Origin: an alpha proteobacterium AAP81b
GTDB lineage: Bacteria > Pseudomonadota > Alphaproteobacteria > Sphingomonadales > Sphingomonadaceae
NCBI GenBank assembly: GCA_001295935.1
Contig: LJHX01000010.1
Span: 1 to 33,789, forward strand
Length of the DNA stretch: 33,789 nucleotides
Direction: 5' to 3'
Shown here: positions 8,082 to 15,468 of the stretch, piece after piece
Layout: every line of letters begins with the position of its first letter
Numbering within the stretch: the stretch's first letter is position 1
Translations under genes and position numbers: made by a program
The notes under the pieces: model-generated
The model's database searches: none
What the model saw: the letters and a program-made list of their open reading frames with translations, nothing else
Told to the model about the DNA's origin: nothing

Positions 8082-9389
8082 CTAGGCGGCCGGCGCCCGG
8101 CGCCGCAGCGCATAGACCAGCGCGACGACGCCCAGGAACGCCGCGATGGCGAAGGCCTCGTCGCGAGTCGATTGCGCCGTCAGCCACAGCATCGCCCCCA
8201 GCGACGCCGCCGCCGCCGGCCACAGCCAGCGCGTCGCGGTGACCGGGCCGGCGAGCGCCACCTGGCCGCGGCGCAGCCGCAGCGCCGCCAGCGTGCCGAG
8301 AATATAGACCGCGACGACAAGCAGCGACGACAGCGCCACCAGCCCGGCGAAGCTGCCGGTGATCGCCAGCAGCGCGACGACGGCGCCATGCGCGACGATC
8401 GCCGCAACGGGGGTGTGGCGCGTGGCGTGCAAGCGGCCAAACGTACGCGGCAGCAGCCCGTCGCGGGCGAAGGCGAACAGCGTCCGCGGGCTCGACAGCG
8501 CATCGCAGACGCTGAAGCCGAGCATCGATCCGATGGTGCCGATGACCAGCAGCCATTGCAGCCCCGGCGAGATCCGCGCCATGGCGTCGGCGAGCGGGGT
8601 CGCCGAGGCGCCGAGCGCATCGCCGAGCAGCCCGGCCGCGACGAGGTGGATGGCGATCGACAGCAGCGCCGCCAGCAGCAGCGCCAGCCCCATGGCGCGC
8701 GGGATGGTGCGCGACGGATCGCGCACCTCGCCGCCGACGGCGAGCGCGGTTTCGAGCCCGGTGAACAGGAAGAAACCGAGGATCGCGGCGCGGCCGATAT
8801 CGGCATGGCCGGCGGCGAGCGGCAGCGCCAAATTGCCGGGATCGAGCCAGATCACGCCGACGCCGAGGAAGATCAGCACCGGCACCAGCTTGACGAAGGT
8901 GAAGCTGGCGACGAAGCGCGCCATGATGCCGACGCCGGCGCCGTTGATCGCCATCAGCAGCAGCGCCCAGCCGAGGATGGCGGCGCCGCGCAGCGCCGGC
9001 TCCTTGAGCGGCGGCCAGAGCAGCGCCGCGGCGTCGGCGCTGGCGGCGACGGTGCCGCCGGCGGCGAGCACCGACGACGCCCAGATCAGCGCGCCGGTGA
9101 CGAAACCCCACCACGGCCCGAAGGCGGCGGCGACGAAACCATAGGGGCCGCCGCTGGTCGGCACCCGCGCCGCGGCCTCGGCGAAGCAGATCATCGTCGC
9201 GCCGACGGCAAGCGCGCAGCCGAGATAGGCGAGCGCCGCCCAGGGGCCGAGCGCCGCCGCCATGCTGCTCGGAATGGCGTAGATGCCGGCGCCGAACAAA
9301 ATGCCGAGGAAATTGCCGGTAAGGCCGATGCTGCCGATGCCGCGAACAAGCCCGGCGTCACGGGCGGAGGCAGTGCTGGCGTCGGACAT
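8082..9389 (-). CDS. APC superfamily amino acid permease
   Basis: A 435-residue inner-membrane carrier with about 12 hydrophobic segments. The start of helix 1, GLTGNFLGILFGAGIYAIPS, has the unwound glycine motif (GAGIYAIP) that binds the substrate backbone in APC transporters. The segment FFLFTGLETALAVGGEVRDPSRTIPRA matches the APC helix 6-loop signature (F..F.G.E......E..NP.R..P.A). Substrate is probably an amino acid or amine taken up with protons, but this is not specified by sequence. The N terminus (MSDASTASARDAG) is short and polar. It is transcribed alone; the small gene at 9514 is divergent from it. Confidence 0.9.
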   Translation of the reverse strand: MSDASTASARDAGLVRGIGSIGLTGNFLGILFGAGIYAIPSSMAAALGPWAALAYLGCALAVGATMICFAEAAARVPTSGGPYGFVAAAFGPWWGFVTGALIWASSVLAAGGTVAASADAAALLWPPLKEPALRGAAILGWALLLMAINGAGVGIMARFVASFTFVKLVPVLIFLGVGVIWLDPGNLALPLAAGHADIGRAAILGFFLFTGLETALAVGGEVRDPSRTIPRAMGLALLLAALLSIAIHLVAAGLLGDALGASATPLADAMARISPGLQWLLVIGTIGSMLGFSVCDALSSPRTLFAFARDGLLPRTFGRLHATRHTPVAAIVAHGAVVALLAITGSFAGLVALSSLLVVAVYILGTLAALRLRRGQVALAGPVTATRWLWPAAAASLGAMLWLTAQSTRDEAFAIAAFLGVVALVYALRRRAPAA

Positions 9390-9464
9390 GCGCGGGTGAC
9401 GCTAGGGGGCAGGGCTGGGGTTGTCGATAGCGGCGCGCGGCTTCGCCCTGGCGCGTTGCCGGGA

Positions 9465-9479
9465 ACGCCCGCGGGGCGT
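9465..9479. repeat. Short inverted repeat in the divergent gap 9390-9513
   Basis: ACGCCC and GGGCGT flank a GCG loop, giving a 15-base hairpin 35 bases before the start of the small gene at 9514. It could be an operator or a leader hairpin; in such GC-rich DNA a stem of six may be chance. The rest of the 124-base gap shows no convincing promoter. Confidence 0.3.
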
Positions 9480-9513
9480 GCCGGGTTGTTGGCGGACCTT
9501 CAGGAGAACCATC

Positions 9514-9723
9514 ATGTTTCGTTCGCTCGTCATCGGCCTCAGCCTCGCCGGCCTCGCCATCTGGGCCGGCCGCCGCGTCGGGCTCGACCTGCGCCGCGAC
9601 GTCGGCCTCGATTCCGACACCCCGGCGCGCGCCCATGGCGCCGACGGCAGCGATGCCTCGGCGTCCTGGACCGCCGGCATCGCCGATGAAAACACCGTTC
9701 CCGACACCGCGCCGGCGCACTGA
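9514..9723 (+). CDS. Small single-pass membrane or exported protein of unknown function
   Basis: A 69-residue protein starting MFRSLVIGLSLAGLAIWAG, a hydrophobic helix from about residue 3 to 18, followed by Arg-rich RRVGLDLRR and an acidic, disordered tail. AGGAGA at 9502-9507 sits seven bases before the ATG, a strong ribosome binding site that fixes this start; a longer in-frame reading from 9421 has no such site. The positively charged residues after the helix suggest an N-out or loosely anchored topology, or an uncleaved signal. I know no family name for it. It converges with the crotonase gene three bases later. Confidence 0.65.
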   Translation: MFRSLVIGLSLAGLAIWAGRRVGLDLRRDVGLDSDTPARAHGADGSDASASWTAGIADENTVPDTAPAH

Positions 9724-9726
9724 CCC

Positions 9727-10530
9727 TCAGTTGCCGGTAAAGGCCGGCGGGCGCTTTTCGAGGAAGGCGGCGACCGCCTCGGCATGGTCGGCGGTCTCAT
9801 GGGCGAGCGCCTGGAAGGCCGCCGACAATTGCAGCACCTCGGCCATGCGCAGCGACTGTGCCTCGCGCAGCAGGCGCTTGGTCAGCCGCAGCGCGCGCGC
9901 CGGATTGGCGGCGACACGGTTCGCCAGCGCCAGTGCCGCGTCCATCAGCTCGGCGTCGGGGACGACGCTGCCGACCAGCCCGATCGCCTGGGCGCGGGCG
10001 GCGTCGAAGCGGTCGCCGGTCAGGAACAGTTCGGCCGCCATCGGGTAACCGACGATCTGCTGCAAGGTCCAGGCGCCGCCATCGCCGGGCACCAGCCCGA
10101 CCTTGATGAAACTCGCGGCGAATTTGGCGCTCGCCGCGGCGATACGCATGTCGCACAGGCAGGCAAGATCGAGCCCCAGGCCGATGGCATGGCCGTTGAT
10201 CGCGGCGATGCCGGGGACTTCGGTCGCCAGCATCGCCTCGGTGATGCGCTGGACGCCGCGGCGGTAATTGGCGCGCGTCGCCTCGGGTTGTTCCTGCGGG
10301 CCGATGCCGGTGCGCTCCTGCATCGCCTTGAGGTTACCGCCGGCGCTGAACGCCGCGCCGCTGCCGGTCAGCACAAATGCTGAAATGCCGCGGTCGCGAT
10401 CGAGCGCCCCGATCGCCGCAACGAGCGCGTCGCATTCGGCGAGCGTGCCGATGGCGTTCATCGTCTCGGGGGCATTGAGGCGGAGAACCGCCACCTTGCC
10501 AATGGTTTCGCGCACGACGAAATCGCTCAT
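9727..10530 (-). CDS. Enoyl-CoA hydratase/isomerase (crotonase) family protein with altered active site
   Basis: A cytoplasmic acyl-CoA enzyme of 267 residues. Crotonase features are clear: the oxyanion/CoA segment GSGAAFSAGGNLKAM, the second oxyanion segment INGHAIGLGLDLACLCDMRIAA, PGDGGAWTLQQIVGYP and the C-terminal AEAVAAFLEKRPPAFTG. The two catalytic glutamates of true hydratases are not present: the GGCE position is Asp (GLGLDLAC) and the FGQPE position is Phe (FAASFIKVG). Known crotonases with changed acids catalyse isomerisation, dehalogenation, hydrolysis or C-C cleavage, so the exact reaction is open. The ATG at 10530 is chosen for the upstream GAGAGGG; an upstream start at 10542 is possible. 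It is divergent from the MFS gene at 10651. Confidence 0.85.
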   Translation of the reverse strand: MSDFVVRETIGKVAVLRLNAPETMNAIGTLAECDALVAAIGALDRDRGISAFVLTGSGAAFSAGGNLKAMQERTGIGPQEQPEATRANYRRGVQRITEAMLATEVPGIAAINGHAIGLGLDLACLCDMRIAAASAKFAASFIKVGLVPGDGGAWTLQQIVGYPMAAELFLTGDRFDAARAQAIGLVGSVVPDAELMDAALALANRVAANPARALRLTKRLLREAQSLRMAEVLQLSAAFQALAHETADHAEAVAAFLEKRPPAFTGN

Positions 10531-10546
10531 GGACCCTCTCAAAGCC

Positions 10547-10565
10547 GGCAGGCGCTGGCCCTGCC
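10547..10565. promoter_or_regulatory. Candidate operator between the divergent crotonase and MFS genes
   Basis: GGCAGG and CCTGCC are separated by seven bases, a perfect two-arm repeat of 19 bases in the 120-base divergent gap. It starts 17 bases before the crotonase start and could serve as a repressor site for either gene. It differs from the TGGCA-N7-TGCCA sites elsewhere in the window. Chance is a realistic alternative. Confidence 0.3.
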
Positions 10566-10650
10566 TGCGCGGGACGGCTTGCCATCGCCAAGGCCGGTCG
10601 TCACCCTCCCCAAAGACCGAAAAATCGGCAGTTCATCCTTGGGAGGCCCC

Positions 10651-11943
10651 ATGGCGACGCTAGCCGCCACCGACATGCCGGCACGCGGCACGAGCGAGCG
10701 CCTGCTGCTGTGGACGCTGCTGATCGTCTATATCCTCAACTTCCTCGATCGCCAGATCGTCACCATTCTCGCTGAACCGATCCGCAAGGATCTGGGGCTG
10801 GCCGACTGGCAGCTGGGGCTGCTCGGCGGCTTCGCCTTCGCGGCTTTCTACGCCGTGCTCGGCATCCCGATCGCGCGGCATGTCGACAAGCCCGCCACCA
10901 ACCGCGTCACCATCATCACCGTCTCGCTGGCGCTGTGGTCGGGGATGACGGCGCTGTGCGGCCTGGCGAGCGGTTTCGTGCAATTGCTGCTGTGCCGGGT
11001 GGGGGTCGGTGTCGGCGAGGCGGGGTGCACGCCATCGGCGCACTCGCTGATCGCCGACAGCGTCGCCGCCGACCGCCGCGGCCGCGCCATCGCCTTTTAC
11101 GGCCTAGGGATTCCGATCGGCTCGCTGCTCGGCACGATCATCGGCGGCCAGCTCGCCGATGCCTTTGGCTGGCGGACGGCGTTCTTCGTTGTCGGCATGC
11201 CCGGGCTGCTGATGGCCTTGTTCGTCTGGGCGAGCCTGCGCGACCCCCGCGCCGCGCGGCCGGCACCCGCGGTCGCGCCGCCGCCGGCGCCATCCTTGCG
11301 CGCCGCGCTGGCGGGGCTCGCCGGCAACCGCTGCTATGTCCTGCTGGTGACCGCGGCGGCGCTCGTCGCCTTCCTCTCCTATGGCAAGGGCCAATGGGCG
11401 CTGAGCTATTTCCAGCGCACCCATGGCCTGACGCCGGGGCAGGCCGGGCTTTTTGTCGGCGGGATTCTTGGGCTGGCGGGCATCGCCGGTACCTGGGCGG
11501 GCGGCTGGCTCGGCGATCGCTTCGGCCATCGCCACATGGTGACGGCGCCGGCGATCGGCATGGCAGTAGCGGCGCCGATCCTCTTCGCCGGCTACATGAC
11601 CGACGACTGGCGCATGGCGATCGCGCTGCTGGTGCTGCCGACCTTGCTCAACTCGATGTACTACGGCCCGGCCTATGCCTCGGCGCAGCTGATGGTGCCG
11701 CGCGAGTCGCGCGCCATGGCGAGTGCCGTCATGCTGTTTGCGCAGAATTTTATCGGGCTGGGGTTAGGGCCCTTGCTGTTCGGGCTGCTGTCGGACGCCT
11801 TCAAGCCGATGGCCGGCACCGAAAGCGTTCGCTGGGTGCTGCTCATCGCCGCCTGGGCGGGGCTGTTGCCGGCGTTCTTCTTCTGGCGCGCCGGACGGCG
11901 AATGGCGGCGGCGATCGCCGACAATCAGCCGGCGGGGCGCTAG
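10651..11943 (+). CDS. MFS transporter, spinster-like family
   Basis: A 430-residue inner-membrane carrier with 12 predicted helices. Helix 1 contains LLIVYILNFLDRQIVTILAEPI, where the N-(F/Y)-x-D-R segment is typical of the spinster-like and anion:cation-symporter-like MFS group. This is followed by DLGLADWQLGLLGGFAFAAFYAVLGIPIARHVD in helix 2 and the acidic/aromatic RVGVGVGEAGCTPSAHSLIAD in helix 4. Proteins of this type in sphingomonads often sit beside catabolic genes and probably move organic acids or lipid-like compounds; the substrate is unknown. GGGAGG lies just before the ATG at 10651, so the upstream start at 10579 is not used. It is divergent from the crotonase. Confidence 0.9.
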   Translation: MATLAATDMPARGTSERLLLWTLLIVYILNFLDRQIVTILAEPIRKDLGLADWQLGLLGGFAFAAFYAVLGIPIARHVDKPATNRVTIITVSLALWSGMTALCGLASGFVQLLLCRVGVGVGEAGCTPSAHSLIADSVAADRRGRAIAFYGLGIPIGSLLGTIIGGQLADAFGWRTAFFVVGMPGLLMALFVWASLRDPRAARPAPAVAPPPAPSLRAALAGLAGNRCYVLLVTAAALVAFLSYGKGQWALSYFQRTHGLTPGQAGLFVGGILGLAGIAGTWAGGWLGDRFGHRHMVTAPAIGMAVAAPILFAGYMTDDWRMAIALLVLPTLLNSMYYGPAYASAQLMVPRESRAMASAVMLFAQNFIGLGLGPLLFGLLSDAFKPMAGTESVRWVLLIAAWAGLLPAFFFWRAGRRMAAAIADNQPAGR

Positions 11944-11981
11944 CCGGCTTCGCCCGCGTCGGCTGTAATGATCGCCGGCGT

Positions 11982-12015
11982 TATGATATGGTTCCGGCGC
12001 GGCACGGGCCGCGCC
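11982..12015 (+). promoter_or_regulatory. Possible promoter -10 box and leader hairpin of the small gene at 12030
   Basis: TATGAT at 11982-11987 matches the -10 consensus in five of six bases; no good -35 is seen. Directly after it, GGCGCGGC (11996-12003) and GCCGCGCC (12008-12015) can form an eight-base-pair stem with a four-base loop. The stem ends five bases before the ribosome binding site GGAG (12020-12023). The hairpin would lie in the 5' leader of the small membrane protein. Both elements are read by eye. Confidence 0.4.
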
Positions 12016-12029
12016 ATGCGGAGACTGCC

Positions 12030-12251
12030 ATGTCCGCCGAAACCATCGCCGAAATCCTCAAGATCCTCGCCGGTCTGCCCGCCGACAAGGCGGCGCAGGT
12101 GCGCGCCATCCTTGCCGAAGCCGGCTATGACCTGACGCCGCGTGCCGAGCCGGTGACGATCACCGCCGGCCTGATCCTGGTTCTGCTGCTGGCGGTGGTC
12201 GTCGGCATCGCGCTGGCCTGGGTGATCGTCGAGCTGATCAACCGGCGCTGA
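12030..12251 (+). CDS. Small single-pass membrane protein of unknown function
   Basis: A 73-residue protein missed by a length-based search. Residues 1-40 form an amphipathic helical stretch (TIAEILKILAGLPADKAAQVRAILAEAGYDLTP). A strongly hydrophobic helix (ITAGLILVLLLAVVVGIALAWVIV, split across residues about 44-67) follows, and the tail is positive (NRR). The topology is probably a cytoplasmic N-terminal helix bundle partner with a C-terminal membrane anchor. GGAG at 12020-12023 with six-base spacing supports the ATG at 12030. It lies between the MFS carrier and the dehalogenase operon. I recognise no family; it might be an accessory peptide or an unrelated housekeeping protein. Confidence 0.65.
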   Translation: MSAETIAEILKILAGLPADKAAQVRAILAEAGYDLTPRAEPVTITAGLILVLLLAVVVGIALAWVIVELINRR

Positions 12252-12258
12252 GCCACGC

Positions 12259-12288
12259 TTGACGCTGTGCTCCAGAACTGGCACGTCT
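12259..12288 (+). promoter_or_regulatory. Possible promoter of the dehalogenase operon
   Basis: TTGACG at 12259-12264 is a good -35 box. About 17 bases later the sequence CACGTC or ACGTCT is a poor -10 match, so the exact -10 is uncertain. The inverted repeat at 12279-12295 covers the -10 area, which would suit repression. Confidence 0.4.
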
Positions 12289-12295
12289 CGTGCCA
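12279..12295. promoter_or_regulatory. Candidate operator: perfect inverted repeat TGGCACG-TCT-CGTGCCA
   Basis: Two perfect seven-base arms (12279-12285 and 12289-12295) surround a three-base centre, 16 bases upstream of the dehalogenase ATG and over the likely -10 region. Read on the minus strand it begins TTGGCAC and contains TGGCA-N7-TGCCA, the same core and spacing as the repeat at 21560-21580 between the two sulfatase operons. A dimeric repressor, perhaps the TetR protein encoded at 23759, is the simplest binder; binding is inferred only. Confidence 0.65.
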
Positions 12296-12311
12296 ATAAC
12301 GGGAGTGCGCC

Positions 12312-13217
12312 ATGCAGATTTTGCGAACCCCTGACGAACGCTTCGTCGGGCTCGTCGGCTATGACTTCGCGCCGCACTACAGCGAGGTCGCCGACCGCGC
12401 CACCGGCCAGGGCCTGCGCATCCACCGCATCGACGAAGGCCCCGCCGGTGCAGCGCCGGTGCTGCTGATGCACGGCGAGCCGAGCTGGAGCTACCTCTAC
12501 CGCAAGTTCGTCGCCCCGCTGACGGCGGCCGGTCACCGCGTTGTCGCCCCCGATCTCATCGGCTTCGGCAAGTCCGACAAGCTCGCGGCGCGTGGCGATT
12601 ACACCTTCGAACGCCATGTCGAATGGATGTCGGACTGGCTGACCGGGCTCGATCTCAACGGTATCACGCTGTTCTGCCAGGATTGGGGCGGGCTCATCGG
12701 GCTGCGGCTGGTCGCGGCGTTTCCCGATCGCTTCGCGCGACTGGTCATCGCCAACACCGGGCTACCGATCGGCACGGGTTCTTCGCCAGGCTTCGACCAG
12801 TGGCTGACCCTCAGCCAGACCATCCCGCAATTCCCGGTCGGCGGCATCGTCAACATGGGGACGTCGCGCGAACTGACGCCGGCCGAAATCGCCGCCTATG
12901 ACGCGCCCTTTCCAGACGAAAGCTACAAGGAAGGCGCGCGGCAATTCCCGACGCTGGTGCCGGTGACGCCCGGACATGCTTCGGTCGCTGAGAACATTGC
13001 TGCCTGGAAAGTGCTCGAAGCTTTCGACAAGCCGGTACTGACCTGCTTCTCCGACAACGACCCCGTCACCAAGGGCGGCGAGGCGGCGATCAAGGCGCGC
13101 ATCCCCGGGGCAGCGGGCCAGGCCCATACCATCGTCGCCGGCGGGCACTTCCTGCAGGAGGATTGCCCCGAACTGCTGTGCGGCCTGATCAACGATTTCA
13201 TCGCGAAGGACAAGTGA
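12312..13217 (+). CDS. Haloalkane dehalogenase (alpha/beta hydrolase, HLD-I type)
   Basis: Hydrolyses carbon-halogen bonds of haloalkanes to an alcohol and halide in the cytoplasm. The 301 residues show the oxyanion segment [13 protein letters not shown] with Glu56, the nucleophile Asp124 with the halide-binding Trp125 in CQDWGG, a second Trp at 164 (GFDQWL), the acid Asp250 in [11 protein letters not shown] and the base His279 in [10 protein letters not shown]. The numbering of Asp124 and Trp125 coincides with Xanthobacter DhlA, and the acid placed after strand 7 is the HLD-I arrangement. There is no signal peptide. GGGAG precedes the ATG. It is the first gene of an operon with overlapping downstream starts, under the inverted repeat at 12279-12295. 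Substrate range is not predictable. Confidence 0.92.
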   Translation: MQILRTPDERFVGLVGYDFAPHYSEVADRATGQGLRIHRIDEGPAGAAPVLLMHGEPSWSYLYRKFVAPLTAAGHRVVAPDLIGFGKSDKLAARGDYTFERHVEWMSDWLTGLDLNGITLFCQDWGGLIGLRLVAAFPDRFARLVIANTGLPIGTGSSPGFDQWLTLSQTIPQFPVGGIVNMGTSRELTPAEIAAYDAPFPDESYKEGARQFPTLVPVTPGHASVAENIAAWKVLEAFDKPVLTCFSDNDPVTKGGEAAIKARIPGAAGQAHTIVAGGHFLQEDCPELLCGLINDFIAKDK

Positions 13218-13639
13218 TGCGCGTCGTCAACGAAGTCATGCCGCGGCCCGAAGTCGCCAAGGAATTCTTCTTCGGCGGCACCCACGACGGCCCGATGGTG
13301 ATGGTCAACCTCTTGAAGTTCAAGCCGCTTGCCGAGTATCCCGACGGCCGCAACCCCGGCATGACCGGGCGCGAAGCCTATGAAATCTACGGCCGCGCCG
13401 TCGTCGAATGCCTCAAGCTCGTCGGCGGCAAGCCGCTCTATTCGGGCGCCGTCACCGGCGTCATCCTCGGCGACATCGAGGAGCATTGGGACATGATCGC
13501 GCTCGCCGAATATCCGAGCCCGCAGGCGATGGTCCAGATGGTCGGCCTGCCCGAATATCAGGGAATCGAGATCCACCGCTTCGCCGGGCTCGCCGGGCAA
13601 TTGAACATCCGCACGGCGCCCGGCGTCTTCGCGGCATGA
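13217..13639 (+). CDS. DUF1330-like small protein
   Basis: A 140-residue protein beginning [21 protein letters not shown]. The pattern GPMVMVNLLKFKPLAEYPDG, then AYEIYGRAVVECLKLVGGKPLYSGAVTGVILGDIEEHWDMIALAEYPSPQAMVQMVGLPEYQ, fits the dimeric ferredoxin-like alpha/beta barrel of DUF1330 proteins, for which no general reaction is known. The start is set by the TGATG junction: its A is the last base of the dehalogenase stop. A longer start at 13163 would overlap the dehalogenase by 55 bases. The stop overlaps the next gene in ATGA. Its fixed place in the operon suggests it handles or binds a dehalogenation product, but that is a guess. Confidence 0.82.
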   Translation: MRVVNEVMPRPEVAKEFFFGGTHDGPMVMVNLLKFKPLAEYPDGRNPGMTGREAYEIYGRAVVECLKLVGGKPLYSGAVTGVILGDIEEHWDMIALAEYPSPQAMVQMVGLPEYQGIEIHRFAGLAGQLNIRTAPGVFAA

Positions 13640-14286
13640 GCCTGGCCTTCGACCTGTTCTGGTCGTTCCGCTCGCCCTATTCCTATCTGGTGACGCCGCG
13701 GCTGCGCGAGCTGGTCGCGACACATGACGTCACCTGCAATGTTCGCGTCGTCTATCCGATCGCCGTCCGCCAGGCCGATTTCTTCTCGAACGCCGATCCG
13801 CTGTGGGTCCTCTATCTGATGAAGGACACGTATCGGACGGCGCAGTATCTGGGCATGGACTATGGCTGGCCGCGCCCCGACCCGGTGCGGATGGACCCGG
13901 CAACGCGCAGCTACCCCAAGGAACAGCCGCACATCCACCGCCTCAGCCATTTGGGCGTCGCCGCCACCGAACGCGGCCGCGGGCTCGATTTCCTCTTCGA
14001 AGTCTCGGCGCTGATCTGGAACGGCAAGACGCAAGATTGGCACGAGGGCGATCACCTCGCCGAGGCCGCCGCCCGCGCCGGGCTCGACCTCGCCGCGATG
14101 GACGCCGCCGTCGCCGCCGATTTCGCCGGCTATGCCGCCAAGGTCGAAGCCAACCAGGTCGCCCAGCGCGAGGCGGGGCATTATGGCGTGCCGCTGATGG
14201 CAGTGGATGGCGAGCCGTTTTTCGGCCAAGACCGTTTCGATCAACTGGTCTGGCGGCTCAAGCAGAAGGGCATGCAGCCGCGCTGA
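13636..14286 (+). CDS. DsbA-family / 2-hydroxychromene-2-carboxylate isomerase-like protein
   Basis: A thioredoxin-fold, kappa-GST-like protein of 216 residues. The N terminus MSLAFDLFWSFRSPYSYLVTPRL has the SPYSYL segment in which the serine binds glutathione in HCCA isomerases. The C-terminal GVPLMAVDGEPFFGQDRFDQL is the matching cis-proline and FxGQDR signature. There is no CxxC motif, so it is not a disulfide oxidoreductase. Known relatives isomerise ring-opened aromatic intermediates with glutathione; here the substrate is unknown. Its ATG overlaps the stop of the DUF1330-type gene in ATGA. No signal peptide is seen, so it is probably cytoplasmic. A GST-like gene follows after 29 bases. 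Confidence 0.85.
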   Translation: MSLAFDLFWSFRSPYSYLVTPRLRELVATHDVTCNVRVVYPIAVRQADFFSNADPLWVLYLMKDTYRTAQYLGMDYGWPRPDPVRMDPATRSYPKEQPHIHRLSHLGVAATERGRGLDFLFEVSALIWNGKTQDWHEGDHLAEAAARAGLDLAAMDAAVAADFAGYAAKVEANQVAQREAGHYGVPLMAVDGEPFFGQDRFDQLVWRLKQKGMQPR

Positions 14287-14315
14287 GGCCGGGCGACGTC
14301 GCAGGAGAGCATCGC

Positions 14316-15461
14316 ATGGCCACACCCTATCGCCTGTTCGGCACGCCGGGATCGCTCTACACCGCCAAGGCGCGCAGCTATCTGCGCAAGCAGCATGTCG
14401 ATTTCGTCGAAATGCCCGCCGCCTCGGCGGAATTCGCCGCGCTGTTGCCAACGATAGCCCGCTGGATCATCCCGGTGTTGACGACACCGGCGGGCGAGGT
14501 GCTGCAGGATGGCAGCGTCATCATCGATCATTTCGAAGCCGCCGGCCCCCGCCTGTCGGCATTTCCGACAACACCCATCCACCGCGCCGTCGCCGCGATC
14601 TTCGAACTCTTCGGCGGCGAGGGGCTGCTGCGCCCGGCGATGCATTACCGCTGGAACTTCGATGACGTGAACCAGCCCTTCATCGCCAATGATTTCGTCG
14701 CGGCGCTGGCCCCGGCGGGGGCGCCACAGGCGGTCAAGGACCAGGTCTTCGGCGGCGCGGCGCGGCGGATGCGCGCCGCCATGGCGGCCTTCGGCGTTAC
14801 CGAGGCGAGCATCCCGGCGATCGAGGCAAGCTATGCCGACTTCCTGGCGCGGCTCGACGCCCATCTGGCGACGACGCCCTATCTGCTCGGCGGCCACCCG
14901 ACCCTCGGCGATTATGGCCTGATCGGGCCGCTGTTCGCCCATCTCGGCCGTGATCCCGTGCCGCGCCAGTTGATGCAGCGCACCGCCTGGAACGTCTTTC
15001 GCTGGACCGAGCGGATGAACGCCCCCGAAGCCCAGGCCGATGGCCTTGGCCCCGCCGACGGCGGGCTGTTCGCCGACGACGCCATCCCCGACACGCTCGT
15101 GGCGCTGCTGCGCTTCATCGCCGAGGATTTTCTCCCCGAGCTGACCGCGCATGTCGCCTTCGCCAACCACTGGCTCGCCGAGCGCCCCGACGACATCACC
15201 GGCACCTCGGGGCTCGCCAACCCCGCCAATCGCACGATCGGCGTGGCGCGCTTCGCATGGCGCGGCCATGAGATCGCAACGATGGTGATGCCCTATCGCT
15301 TCTGGCTGCTGCAGAAAGTCCAAGCGACGGCGGCGGCGTGCGACGATCCCCGGCTCGGCGAATTGCTTGCCGCTACCGGGCTGGCGCCGCTGCTGACCCT
15401 GCGGACGACGCGGCCGGTCGAGCGGCGCGGGCATCTCGAAGTCTGGGGGGCGGCGCGGTAG
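14316..15461 (+). CDS. Extended glutathione S-transferase-like protein
   Basis: A 381-residue cytoplasmic protein. Residues 1-80 are a thioredoxin-type GST domain (YRLFGTPGSLYTAKARSYLRK, then WIIPVLTTPAGEVLQDGSVIIDHFE, the cis-Pro and SxxI signature). Residues about 95-235 form the helical GST domain (PYLLGGHPTLGDYGLIGPLFAHL). A further 140 residues, much longer than a normal GST, have no known motif. AGGAG before the ATG at 14316 fixes the start; the longer open frame upstream overlaps the previous gene. It is the last gene of the dehalogenase operon and converges with the propeller gene seven bases away. A distant relative is encoded at 18493-19497. The chemistry (conjugation, isomerisation or reductive dehalogenation) cannot be set from sequence. 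Confidence 0.82.
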   Translation: MATPYRLFGTPGSLYTAKARSYLRKQHVDFVEMPAASAEFAALLPTIARWIIPVLTTPAGEVLQDGSVIIDHFEAAGPRLSAFPTTPIHRAVAAIFELFGGEGLLRPAMHYRWNFDDVNQPFIANDFVAALAPAGAPQAVKDQVFGGAARRMRAAMAAFGVTEASIPAIEASYADFLARLDAHLATTPYLLGGHPTLGDYGLIGPLFAHLGRDPVPRQLMQRTAWNVFRWTERMNAPEAQADGLGPADGGLFADDAIPDTLVALLRFIAEDFLPELTAHVAFANHWLAERPDDITGTSGLANPANRTIGVARFAWRGHEIATMVMPYRFWLLQKVQATAAACDDPRLGELLAATGLAPLLTLRTTRPVERRGHLEVWGAAR

Positions 15462-15468
15462 CGCGGCG

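Noticed and set aside
8172-9689. Plus-strand frame of 505 residues opposite the APC permease
   Set aside because: Its content (repeated RRQ/GDRR) is the complement of membrane helices; the permease is clearly real.
10547-10565. Adding GGCAGG-N7-CCTGCC to the TGGCA-N7-TGCCA operator group
   Set aside because: The half-site bases and the GGCA-to-TGCC distance differ (11 rather than 7), so it is not the same motif.
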